From assembly GCA_022829145.1 (NCBI GenBank), contig CM040745.1, positions 38,545,341 to 38,609,340 of the forward strand: a DNA stretch of 64,000 nucleotides, in the 5' to 3' direction. The notes under the pieces are model-generated. The model ran no database searches. It saw only the letters and a list, made by a program, of their open reading frames with translations, and was not told the DNA's origin. Made by a program: the position numbers and the translations under genes. The stretch comes from Albula goreensis. Its lineage: Eukaryota; Chordata; Actinopteri; Albuliformes; Albulidae. Each line of letters opens with the position of its first letter. Positions within the stretch are counted from its first letter, which is position 1. Positions 42,401 to 52,793 of this stretch are shown one piece after another.

Positions 42401-43956
42401 AAGATAGGCAGGTAGCTATTTGTCATATTCTCACCTCATTGTAAGACTCTTTCAGAAAGCCCCATTTTTGCGGCCAGGTTTTGGCAGATTCCCGTTCCAC
42501 ATTCACATGAACTTTCCTGAGGACAAAAAAGTATTGAAATATTAATATGGAAATCAGACTTCTCCATTTAAAATATGTTTCACACAGGAGACTTTCCCTA
42601 CACAGGCAGCGTGTGAATATTTTTGTTTCTGTGGAGTGCTCACACTGTCTGAGTTTCACACTGATGAATAGTGACTCTGCATCTTCTACATGGCACATCA
42701 AATTTTCCATTTTGTCGACACTTACTGTAGTTAGCATAGCCTAGCTAGTTTTCCGTTTTACCTCTCAGTTTGCTAACTAGCTTGACCGGCTGAACTGTCA
42801 AGGTTTTCATCCTCTTCATTTTCCTTTTGCCTTTTCTTTAAGGAACGTGTCTGAAATGTAAGACTTGTCCCGTCTTTGCAGACGTGTTTTGAATTCCTCT
42901 GGCCACCGTTCTCTGTGTTTGGTTTGCTCAGGTCTTGAACGCACACAAGTCTCTCCCTTTCTTTCACCCTTTATCTCTCTGCAGAGCACACCTTCACCAG
43001 CACCGCTGAGATGAGTCGCTTGGTACAGGAGGTGATGGGTACACCTGTGGTCTGTGGTCACATGGGGACTGGGGTTGCCATAGGGATTTCCAACATAGTT
43101 GACTCGGCCTGGCAGAGCTTCTGAGCTGGTCGTTTAAGAGAACATCTGTGCGCTCAGCACTATGGCACTGTTGCAGCTGCCCTACACCTGGCTCAGGGCT
43201 TAATCCTAATGTATCTGCCGCGTTCTCCGCTGTGGGTCTCTTCAGGCAGATGGTGTTTTGCCATTCCCAGTGAGCGCTTCCTGTTGGGCACAGTTGGCAG
43301 GCCTGATGGTGTTGGGGTTCCCTTTCTCGTGTTACGTTGAGGTTTCGAAAAAGAATGTCATAGAACCTTGGTTCACTGAAGAAGGAACTGAGATATACTG
43401 TAATTATGGGATACCCGTGGCACCCAGTGACAAGCCTGAAGGCTCCAGTTACCTCCAGTTACCGGTAATCTCCAAGAAGGAGATCATGAAAAAGAGAGTG
43501 GGGTTTTCTTTTTTCCATTGGATTGATGCTCTATTCATTCATCATGTCGGCCATCTTGAATGTGCCTGCTTTGTCAGTCCATAGGCCTTCATGTGTTACA
43601 TCTCAAAACTGTGACACTCTCAGAAATAACAACTGCAATTACGTTTCTGCATAACCGTTGTTGTTTGGCAAATATCCCATTATTTCGCTTGTATTTGATA
43701 ATATATTAATATTGTTGTGGAATAACCACAGCAATTAGATGAAGAAGATGATAACTATGACCAAGAAGAGAGCCAATATATTTAGGCTGATTGTTCAAAA
43801 GTTTCCGAGTGCCAAGTGAACTTAAATTTCCTAAATAAAACATGAAAATAATTAATTTTACACTCAGTGTAAAGACTTATAAAAAAGAAGACTTTACCAG
43901 ATTTGATCCTGGTCCACAAAGTTGCAGGGCTGGCTGGGTGATTTGGAGGTAGGCAT
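39295..43956 (-). CDS. cimip1: Ciliary microtubule inner protein 1 (C20orf85/LLC1 homologue), four exons
   Basis: Rebuilt by joining minus-strand exons 43898-43956, 42435-42516, 41741-41842 and 39295-39450. All introns are GT..AG and phases agree, giving 132 residues plus TGA (human C20orf85 has 137). Recognition rests on VDQDQIWK (residues 14-21), the Trp-rich [11 protein letters not shown] (31-41), [11 protein letters not shown] (71-81) and the near-identical [16 protein letters not shown] (88-103), ending with KSFLKELGW. In mammals this is a small protein inside the doublet microtubules of motile cilia; I infer the same role here. An RFX X-box upstream supports ciliary expression. There is no signal peptide or membrane segment. 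The short exons are easily missed by automated ORF calling. The gene is transcribed toward chmp4b, about 9 kb away. Confidence 0.9.
39451..41740 (-). other. cimip1 intron 3
   Basis: AT-rich; nothing recognised. Confidence 0.6.
41741..41842 (-). CDS. cimip1: cimip1 coding exon 3
   Basis: 102 nt, phase 0 at both ends, encoding [20 protein letters not shown] then [14 protein letters not shown]. Acceptor CCTCTCTCAG, donor GAG/GTGATC. Confidence 0.88.
41843..42434 (-). other. cimip1 intron 2
   Basis: Moderately GC-rich around 41990-42130; no repeat family or exon recognised. Confidence 0.55.
42435..42516 (-). CDS. cimip1: cimip1 coding exon 2
   Basis: Encodes [20 protein letters not shown] then LKESYNE. 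Acceptor TTTTTTGTCCTCAG, donor GAG/GTGAGA, both strong. Confidence 0.92.
42517..43897 (-). other. cimip1 intron 1
   Basis: Holds a plus-strand exon-like segment (42985-43124, see findings) and a copy of a dispersed repeat (about 43320-43460). Otherwise AT-rich. Confidence 0.6.
43320..43460 (+). repeat. Dispersed repeat, copy 1
   Basis: Contains 'gtgttacgttgagg', 'atagaaccttggttc' and 'gaaggaactgagat'. The same words in the same order recur, complemented, at about 56520-56720 and 60270-60460. Confidence 0.6.
43898..43956 (-). CDS. cimip1: cimip1 coding exon 1
   Basis: Encodes [19 protein letters not shown] and two bases of Trp20. Donor TG/GTAAAG. Human has QDEIWK at this place. A GA-rich tract precedes the ATG on the gene strand. 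Confidence 0.85.
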
Positions 43957-44000
43957 CTCTCCCTCTCTCTCTCTCTCTTTCTTCTCTCTCTCTTCTCACC
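43957..44000. repeat. CT-rich tract in the cimip1 5' UTR
   Basis: (CT)n with TTTCTT interruptions; GA-rich on the gene strand, immediately upstream of the start codon. Confidence 0.85.
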
Positions 44001-44017
44001 TGGCAGATATGTTTGTC

Positions 44018-44031
44018 ACCGCCATAGCAAC
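44018..44031. promoter_or_regulatory. RFX-type X-box upstream of cimip1
   Basis: ACCGCCATAGCAAC matches the near-palindromic X-box GTTGCCATAGCAAC at 11 of 14 positions, with a perfect AGCAAC half-site. It lies 62 bp above the cimip1 ATG. RFX2/RFX3 sites at this distance are characteristic of ciliary genes. Confidence 0.6.
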
Positions 44032-44406
44032 AGAGCACTGTAACAAGATCCCTTTGTTACAGTGTCCTAGGAAACATAGTAAGGTTTACCTTTACCTTTT
44101 TTTTGCAAACAAAGGCAGTCTGCTGACTTTTTGATTGAAGTCAGTTTATACTATTTGTTTAATTTTGACATTTACCCCAGCTTTTCATTTTGTTTGCTTT
44201 ACTTTTTATATTTTGGTATATTTTTGAAGGTTAGTTAGTATTGACATTATCTAAAACATCTTACTACCCAGCCAAGACTGTTTTGAAGAACCAAAGAATT
44301 GAAGTGAAGAGCCAAAGAATGCTAACCTCAAAAATGCTAATGACATTAAGTTGTGCAGTGTAAAAACATGCAAACACAGTTTTCCACCAGTAACATTACA
44401 TACACT
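44032..44406. other. Upstream flank of cimip1
   Basis: AT-rich; nothing recognised beyond the X-box. Confidence 0.5.
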
Positions 44407-44562
44407 CAGGGGCGTAGCAACAAGAGGGAAAAGGGTACAAAGTATAAAGGTCCCAAGCGTATGAAAGGGCCCAAGAAAATCTGGGAATTTATTTTATAAA
44501 GAGTGGAGGGGCCTTCATAGCCTGCCTGTGTACAGGGCCCAGAATTTCTAGCTATGCCCCTG
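44407..44562. mobile_element. hAT-like MITE with target-site duplication
   Basis: A 156-bp element with terminal inverted repeats CAGGGGCGTAGC and GCTATGCCCCTG (one mismatch). It is flanked by 8-bp duplications catacact (44399-44406) and cattcact (44563-44570), which differ at one base. The short terminal repeats and 8-bp duplication fit the hAT superfamily. No coding capacity. Confidence 0.85.
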
Positions 44563-45493
44563 CATTCACTACAGGTGGATAAATGGTGAACATACAGTTT
44601 GACACAAGGTCAACAATAGCATACAAACCCATTCAAGTGATGACTTATTTGAGTACTCTTCACCTGAAAATTTTGTTTGTATTTAGGGATTCTTGCTTAA
44701 CAACAATTGTCGGCCAGTTGTAGCTAATTGGTCAAAGTTACTTGATGACATGTTTCCCATATTGACTGTCAAGCCGCTGTTTAAAAAGACAGGTCCATTA
44801 ATGTAGCTTGTGCTCATTCTCAGGACTTTGAGGACACTAACTGTTGGAAAAGCTTTTCTGGAGACTATCCACGCACAAATTACAGACTCACATAGTTATT
44901 TCTAGGGGGAAAAATGCTGACAAAGTGCTCATTTCACGGAAACCTTTGTCATCTGTGCTAATACTGTAAGCAGTTTGAGAAATAATAATAACAGCATGTG
45001 TTTGTTGGTTTAATTGACAGTGAACTTGAACTTTCAAATACATAGCGCAGAGCTGAGTCAGTTCTCCTAACCGTAGAAAATGAAGCAGATTTGGAAGTGA
45101 GTTTTCACTTATTAAATTATGGTTTCTGACATCTTCCTGATATAATGCCACAGATTCTTGATAAAGTTGAGCTCGGGACCTTGGGGTGACTGAAGGACAT
45201 CAACTTTTTTCTGAGCCACTCAAACATAATTTTGGATTGATTTATACTTGAAAGGTGAATGAAAGTCTCACATGCGTCAAGTCTTGTGAGATCGTTTCCA
45301 AAGCCACACAGGACATAGGTATTTTTTCATCATGCTTTATTCATCCGGCTATAAAACCATACCTACGGTCACTATGAACAAGAAACATTAAAGACTGAGA
45401 AATTAATAGGAGTAGAAAGAAAATCGGATTGGGTGCGGTGATGACATATTCAACAGGGGTATGTGTCTCAGTCTGTTAAACTGGTGCTGAAAT

Positions 45494-45614
45494 TTGCCTT
45501 TAAGGTGAACAGTGAAACAAAGAACTAGATCAAAATTCAAAGAACATGATCGAGGATATATCGTTCTTTGAATTTTGATCTAGTTCTTTGTTTCACTGTC
45601 CACCTCAAAGGTGA
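45494..45614. repeat. Long inverted repeat (foldback)
   Basis: Arms 45509-45545 and 45563-45599 are perfect 37-bp reverse complements around a 17-bp loop. With a few mismatches the arms extend to about 52 bp (45494-45614). The core arm begins ACAGTGAAACAAAGAACTAG. Confidence 0.95.
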
Positions 45615-45616
45615 AT

Positions 45617-45621
45617 TTCAA

Positions 45622-45671
<50 letters not shown>

Positions 45672-45678
45672 CCTTGAA
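45617..45678. repeat. TA microsatellite inside an inverted repeat
   Basis: (TA)n of about 23 units, bounded by TTCAAGG on the left and CCTTGAA on the right, so the whole block is self-complementary. It starts 2 bp after the preceding foldback. Confidence 0.9.
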
Positions 45679-45836
45679 TGGCACCGTCAACGTCCTAGCC
45701 TCATGTAAAAAGAATATGTGGCAGAATTTGAAAGCTGCAGGTCATAGTGATGTCCAAGATACTCTATAGATAGAGAAATCTAGCCTTGAAAAAAGATAAA
45801 TCTAGACCAATCAGTTCATATTGATGGTAGCAATCT

Positions 45837-45939
45837 ACACAAAATAATATAATATGAAATTGCATGGAATACTGGCCCCATACAATTTCATATAATATTG
45901 TCTGTGTGACATCACACAAAATAATATAATATGAAATTG
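45837..45939. repeat. 26-bp direct repeat with an inverted copy between
   Basis: The same 26-bp word, starting ACACAAAATAATATAATATG, occurs at 45837-45862 and 45914-45939. A slightly diverged reverse complement lies at 45883-45907. Confidence 0.9.
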
Positions 45940-48117
45940 TCTGAATGTTAATGCATATCTAAGTTTTTTATTTTTCATTAAATGAATATCCACTGAATGC
46001 CATTTTGTACGTCCATATTTAACAGATAGAAAAATATGTCAGTGTATCATTTGTAAGCTCAAACATTATAGCAAAATATACTGAGGCCAACTGTTAAATG
46101 TGTCATTTATAAATTTAGCATACCCCTTTTTTCCGAAGATTTGGGATTTCCCATTTGGGCGAACAAAAACGCATGGACCCTGCCCAAATACTCTGAAATA
46201 CATGATGTGAACTTCTGTTACACCCCGAAGGTTACAAGTTGGTCTTACACAGATATGAGCTCCACATGTTCAGAACTGCAGAGGAAGACTAGAGACAGCC
46301 AACATTTACACATCGCGGTATGCTCAAGCATCTCTGTTTCTCTTACTGAAGTCATTGAAGTGATGTAGCACAGGAAAGCAGCAAACCCAATGGAGAAGTT
46401 CCATCTTACAGCCTGAAGACTCTTACACAGTCTTTGTGTCCGTGCCGATCCTCAACCTTGCCAGACATCACTGGAGCGTTTAACATACGACAACAAGCCC
46501 CATAAATACAAATATGTACCTTTGAATTGGGAATAAAAATGTTATTTTTACAGTGCCTATAATACCTACGCATTAAGCTGAAGCAGTGCCGATTGACGCT
46601 GTGAAATATACTTGTTGTCATATTATTTTAAAATGTCCATATATCTACAGTATACACAATTTTTTAGATTTGTGTATGTACACCGAAGTGTCTTGAGACA
46701 TTATCTCTTCCCTTGTTATCCCACCAGTTATTTCACAAAAACATTGGCAGTTGTAGCAACTGTGCCATTTCGGATTTAAACCATAATTATGGCCCATTTT
46801 ACAAGTAATGTACTCCACCATTTTTGCTGGAGATGCTTTTTTATGTGTGACAAACTGATTGGTAGGATTGTAAGTGAACACAGTTATTTTAGTCATTATT
46901 TATTCAATATTTTAAGTACATATACTTACATAACAAGAAAACAAGTTCTTACAAACCCTGGACATGGTAATCAGCTAATTTTCAATTGACAGTTAATTGC
47001 ATGAATTAACTGAAGATTTCGTACTCTATATATGTTTTAATAAGATCTACTTATGAATGGCAATATAATAAAACAGCAGTCTTATGGTCTAAGTCTGCAA
47101 AGTCTTATGGTGTGGAATTGGATTAAAATATATGATGAGAGGGTAGTTTTTGTAAAACAGTATTTTAAAAGGGAAAATATAAATAGAGACAGAGGTCTAA
47201 AAAGCAGTTTTAAGTGCCGACTGTGAATGGGCTAAGTGCTTGAATATGCTGGTAGCTTGACATAGAACAAATTATTCAATAATACCTTTGAAAGAGCTTT
47301 TATGCAATGACCATTCATCCAAGGTCCAAAGTCCAAACATCAACCTGTGGTTACCATGGCGCACAAAAACAACTGGGCCGGCCCAGCTCAGGCTAAGCTC
47401 CTATGCCAACTTTTCCACAACGTACATGCACTGGCGTCATTTACAAAGACTCATTTACTTGAATCATTTACTGCTTTCTTACCTTCCCTTCTAATTCCAT
47501 CAAAGACTATGGTTTCCCAGGCTCCGTAAACTGCAGTGTGTTCCTCCATAAGCTGCAATGCATCATGGGGCCAACAGGGGTTGCTTGTGTTCCTAAATTA
47601 TGATGGCTGTGTGCTTTAGAATACATATTTTTCCTTGGCTGTCTTTGCACTAATTATGTTTCCTATGGCTCTTGTGCAGGATATATTTTGGAGAATTAAT
47701 CTGTTAGAGCCAAACAAAAGTGAATACTTTAAATTGTATTTGTTTACTATTATGTGTCTGATATCTTAATGCTTTCTCTGTAGGAGGATGTAGCTTTTTT
47801 TTTGTATTTTTTGCACAAAGTTTCTGTTTGTCATGAAACTTCCTTTCTCAAGCATGGTTTAAAATAATCCCAAAGTAATCTGGATATAAAAACTTCTTTC
47901 CATTAAGCAAGTTAGGGGTATAATTGAATTAGGTATGGTTATAAATTAAACCTGGCAATATATTTAAGTTTGAATTAAGGTCAAATTCACTTGAGGACAA
48001 TTGATTATCTATCTGTGTCAATAATAGCTGATGATCAAAACACGTGTTGAACTCTGTTGTAGCTCATAATTGATAGTGCAGACATACAATATCAGCAATA
48101 TTGCCAAACAGTCCTTG

Positions 48118-48245
48118 TGAGTGGCTCAAAGGGTAAGACATTCACTTGGGATGTCTATGGCTGGTTGTTTGAATCCCAGCCACACCTTTGCCAGCTATGG
48201 CTAGAGGTGAGGCACCAATTGAACCACACTTGATGGGAGGGGTTA
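48118..48245 (+). repeat. tRNA-derived SINE relic (family with GAGGCAACAATTGG), copy 1
   Basis: A-box-like 'gtggctcaaagggt' and B-box-like 'ggttgtttgaatcccagc', then 'gctatggctagaggtgaggc' and 'accaattgaacc'. Related copies lie at about 54083-54250 (minus) and 58840-59040 (plus). Confidence 0.6.
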
Positions 48246-48307
48246 AAAAAGCTGTCTTATCATTGGACTCATCTCCTGCAGCCACTCCTGGTAAGTCAGG
48301 CACCCGT

Positions 48308-48780
48308 GGATGCATGAGCCAAGAATCAACTGTTCCAATGCTCAATTTTCTCTCCTCATTTCCTCCATTCCTCTCTCATTTCCTCCTTGTTCTGGAAACT
48401 GATCTATGTGTCCTCCTTTCCTCCACCATTCCAAAAAGGTAGGAGACAAAATTTTGCCTCCTCCACCCGCTTCCTCCATTCCTCCAAACAAAGGATACAT
48501 CGATGTATCCTACCATGGAAGTCTTTTCACATTTCTGGGTGACATCATTGTGCTAACGACCAGTCCTATTAAAAGACCATCCCACAGAGAATTTTGATTG
48601 GCTTAGGTATCCTCGGAATCAGTCAAAGTTACACAACTTCATCGATAGCCGAGATCGACTTTCATAAGGGCTGATCGGATTAGCTGCTCCAATTTTCGTC
48701 TCATCTCCTCCTTTCCTCCACATATTTCCGGGGTAGGAACGGAGGGGAGGAGACGAGAAACAGTATTGGAACGCATCCTG
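48308..48780 (-). mobile_element. MITE-like inverted-repeat element (copy 2)
   Basis: Left end contains gttccaatgct and right end agtattggaacgcatcc, the same terminal words as the element at 31260-31499. Both share 'ctcctacctttttggaa' internally, in opposite orientation. About twice as long as copy 1, and non-coding. Confidence 0.6.
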
Positions 48781-48972
48781 CGTAATCCTCTGATAAAACA
48801 GGCAGGGTGTGATTGGTGGTGAGCCTGCACCGAGGAAAGGCCTGAGGACCGGCCATCACATGATTCGGGGATAACATCCAGTGGCATCCTCCTACTGAAT
48901 CAGCAGAAGCAGGCTGCTGCAGGATACCAAACTATCTGCCTTTTATCAGGATGGGGGGAAAAAACTGTCAAA

Positions 48973-49031
48973 CTTTACAACTGAGCAGCTTAATGTGCAC
49001 TTTTCAGCACATTAAGCTGCTCACTGTAAAG
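48973..49031. repeat. Hairpin-forming inverted repeat
   Basis: Perfect 16-bp arms GAGCAGCTTAATGTGC (48983-48998) and GCACATTAAGCTGCTC (49007-49022) around an 8-bp loop, extended by CTTTACA/TGTAAAG outside. Confidence 0.9.
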
Positions 49032-49351
49032 TAAGTAGATAGCTGTGGAGGCTGTGCATCTGGTCTCTTGGTAACGGTATCTTTATTCATACAAGTGTCG
49101 CAATACGACATTTTCTTTTGATTTTAGTTTCTTTTTAAAGTATGTATTACATTATTATGACTTTGGTTGTATTTGCTTCTAGCAAATAATTCAACCAAAC
49201 TGAACTAACTAAAACTGAACAAACTATTAATATATAAAGATAATGCAGTGTTATTTTTATACTCAAGCTGTAGAAAACCATAAAAGAGTCCAAGATAGTG
49301 TATAAAAGAGTGTGAGAAAGTCACACTTTTGGAGTAGGAATGAGCAAGGAA

Positions 49352-49353
<2 letters not shown>

Positions 49354-49426
<73 letters not shown>
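49354..49426. repeat. Perfect TG microsatellite
   Basis: Uninterrupted (TG) of about 36 units; the longest pure dinucleotide run in the window and therefore probably polymorphic. Confidence 0.97.
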
Positions 49427-49428
<2 letters not shown>

Positions 49429-50317
49429 TATGTTGGTATTGACCATTCAAAGCAGCTGTCAGTCCATCTCTGATTTGCCTGTCTAGAGTCATACAGCCTG
49501 GTATGTGTTAAAGTCAGGTAAATTAAAATGTTTTGAACATTTGTAAAGTTAGTATTTATACAGAATACTAACAATAACTATCCCAATTAATGAATCACTG
49601 AAACTGTACAGTAGGGTAAATTTAAACAGACCTGCTGTCAACATGTTTCTTAATGACAACAACAATATCCTCCATGCAAATCAAATTCTGGAATGTCCTA
49701 CCCGTTTACTTTTGTCTTCCTGACAGGATTATTTTTACACAAGGCAAATAATGTTCAGAATAAGCTTACACCACCATCAAATCAGAGAATAAAGAAATGA
49801 AAAGCAGAAGTGGGAATATGTCTTTATATGCCATAATTCATACTTAAACATTTCTACCTCATATCTCATAATTGGTGCATTCATTTCTGCCTCTACCATT
49901 TCTGTTGTACATATTCAAATTCACCCCACCCCCCTCAGCAAAATATGACAGGGTAGGGTAAATGTGTCTCTTTTCTCTGCCCAATTTCTTGTTTAGTTTT
50001 AATTTTCCGCCAGCATAATAACATTTTTGGAAGTCTTGTAATTTCAGCTGCTTATTAGAATAACTACTGGAGGAAATGAGACAGTCACATGATGAAAAAA
50101 ACATAAATCAGATCATGTATATCCAGCATTTTAAAATGAATTAATGTGTATAAACACTTCATTGTGCGCTGCGGCAATAATTCTCCTGACCGCCTTCCCC
50201 CTCGGGCTGCCGAACGATGAACAACGGTTTTGCTTCTCTGGGGGAGCTGAGGAGGTTGTGTGCTGATTAAACTAGAAACCAGAAGTCTCGACTCCCAAAT
50301 ATACATCGCAAAGGACA

Positions 50318-51536
50318 TACAGTGACCTAAATAACGTTTGGGACAAAGACACATTTTTTAATTAATTTGGCTCCGTATGCCGCCATTTTGGATCTGTAAT
50401 CGAACAGTTCACAAGCGGTTAATGTTTCAGTTCTCAGCTTTTATTAAAGGGGATCTTTATGTGGGAATCTATCTTTTATTAAGCGGATCTATACATTCTG
50501 GGTTCACTGAGAGAAATTACTATAATATTTGGGATAAATGGCTTTTCAGGTGCTTCTGATTAGTCAAGCGTGTCATGTAGCTTTCTTAGTGCAGGTATAA
50601 AAGGCTTTTTCAAGAGTCTGTTTCAGGTGTTTGTCAAAAGGACGACCAGCATCGTGGCAATGACAGCTAAGAAAGCTATTGTAATGCTGGGAGATAAGAG
50701 AGAACTGTCAGAGACATAGGCCAAACCTTTCGCTTACCAAAATAAATAGCTTGAAACATCATTAAGAAGAAAAAGAGAATTGGTGAGCTCAGTCATCCCA
50801 TATGGCCTGGTAGGCCAAGGAAGACCTTCACGGCTGATGACAGAAGACTTCTCATCATAACAAAGAAAACCCCCCAAGCACCTGTTTGATAAATCAGAAA
50901 CAGTCTTCACGAGGCAGGCATGGTTGTATCAGTGACTCCTGTCTATGGAAGATTTGATGAACAGATCTGCAGAGGCTACACTGCAAGATGAAAATCACTA
51001 GTTAGCCATAGAAACAGGCTGGCCAGGTTATGGTTTGCTAAGAAATTCCTAAAAGAGCGAGCCCAGACCTGGGAGAAGGTCTTGTGGACAGATGACCTTG
51101 TGTGATGGCAAGGGCAAAGTGTGGAGGCCAACTGAACAGCCCAAGATCAAAAGCCCAAGACCTTATCTATGAAACGAGATGCTGAGGGTGTTATGGTTTG
51201 GCATGCATGACCGCCACAGATGTTGGCTCACTTGTCTCTTTTTTGGTGATGTAAGAGCTGATACCTGCAGCAGAATGAACTCTGAAGTATACAGACCCAT
51301 CTGCTCAAGATCAAGCAAATTCCTCCAAACTAAGTGGGCAGTGTCTTATCCTACAGCAAGCCATCGCATGCAAAGGATGTGTGACAAAGTACTGAACATG
51401 GCTACTTTAATTTACGTGACATTAATATGTCCCAAATGTTATGGTGAATCGAATTACACGTCTAAAGTTTTGGGGTACATACCCAAATCAAGAAAACAAT
51501 GTGTCTTCGTCCCAAAATATTATAGAGGGAACTATA
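50318..51536 (+). mobile_element. Decayed Tc1/mariner transposon (copy B)
   Basis: About 1.2 kb between end repeats 'tacagtgacctaaataacg' and 'tatagagggaactata', both followed inward by versions of GTTTGGGACAAAGACA. A broken transposase frame is visible on the plus strand, including WEKVLWTDD near 51070-51105 and 'ctatgaaacgagatgctgag'. Stops and indels make it non-functional. It aligns with copy A at 12748-13990. Confidence 0.9.
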
Positions 51537-52685
51537 CAATGAACTTGAATTTTAGACTCACTCCATTTGTCAATGCTATTGTTTAGTGTCATTTCAAAGC
51601 TTCCTGTCTTAGGATGTATTTCAACATAAAAATGCCGGCATTTCCCATGTCCCAAATGTGCCTGACCTCAGCAAATGCCAGAAGAGGATTTTGAGCGAAA
51701 AGGCCAAGCTCCCCTACGTGCGAAAACACCTGATAAACAAGAACAAAGTTGTGTGTAGGAATGATGACATCGGCAACAGACGTGATGTCCATTTGAAGCG
51801 GCGTGCGGGGAAAGCGGGTGCCGTAGGACGTGCGTGGGACGGGATCAAAGGCGTGACGTAGGCCAGGGCATGGCTACTTGGCTTTTGAGAGGCCTCGGGC
51901 ATCAAAGGGGATTTTTAATGTAAGAGGCATGATGGGACGGACAATCCAATAGTCGTCTGAAGGTGACTGGCGCGGTGAACTCGTCAGCGCACTTCAAAAA
52001 CACAGAACACCTTTTATGTCTTCCGGCGCTTGGGGCTTCCACCCCCATGCGGTGTATTACACGATGCAATAACGTGCGATCAAAACAAACCAAAGCAAAC
52101 GCTACTCTGTAACTCGCACAGAGTCAAAGACTCATAAGAGACGGAAGGAGAAAAAGTGTGTAGTCACGGACTCCGAACATTTTAACTTTTAATTCAATGA
52201 CATGCATGAACAAGGGACTGCGCTATTTGTACAGAATCACATGTTGTGGAACATAAGGAAATGCTTTTTTAGAAGACATGGCTGGGACCCAAAGAACACA
52301 CTGTCAGAAAGCACAAAGCTCATTTTCCCAGAACTTGTGATATTTTTAGTGTTTCTTGCTGCCAGATCAGCACGATAGGCCACACTGTGTCCTCTGTTTA
52401 TCCCCGTTTTTTTCCTATTTCTTTTCTTTCTGCGCAATCATAAAATGTCAGACAGAAAATGCAACAGCAAAGCAGTCCAAAAAAAAAAAAACGAGCGCTG
52501 TCAAGGCAACCTAATTCAACGGGAATTGCTGAGACGTGGTGAAGTGCGGAGAGGGGAAAGGGGAAGGGTAGCGGTCGCCGTGGAAGCTTCGGAGGGTCGC
52601 TGCTCGGCTTCAGCCCGTGTGAAGTCCGGCATCTGTTTCCTGTGCCTGGAGACCTGCCTTCAGCAGAGAGGGAACTGAGCAGGAA

Positions 52686-52793
52686 GGGGGAGGGGAAGGG
52701 GGGCGGAGGGGGGCAGGGGGCAAGTTTGCACAGCTGCAGGTGAAGGATTTGCATCCACATCCTGGGATGGGGTGGGGTGGGGTGGAGAGGGGG
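52686..52793 (+). other. G-quadruplex-prone G-runs
   Basis: Two clusters: 52686-52720 has five runs of four to six G, and 52764-52793 has five runs of three to five G with loops of one to six bases. Both satisfy the usual G4 pattern on the plus strand. Confidence 0.75.

Larger units (their letters stand above)
44571..50317. other. Intergenic stretch
   Basis: No gene found. Contains the inverted and direct repeats at 45494-45939, a SINE relic (48118-48245), a MITE-like element (about 48308-48780), a hairpin (48973-49031) and a long TG microsatellite (49354-49426). The rest is AT-rich. Confidence 0.6.

Noticed and set aside
51179-51586. 135-codon plus-strand open frame
   Set aside because: It covers the out-of-frame remains of the Tc1/mariner transposase and its terminal repeat.
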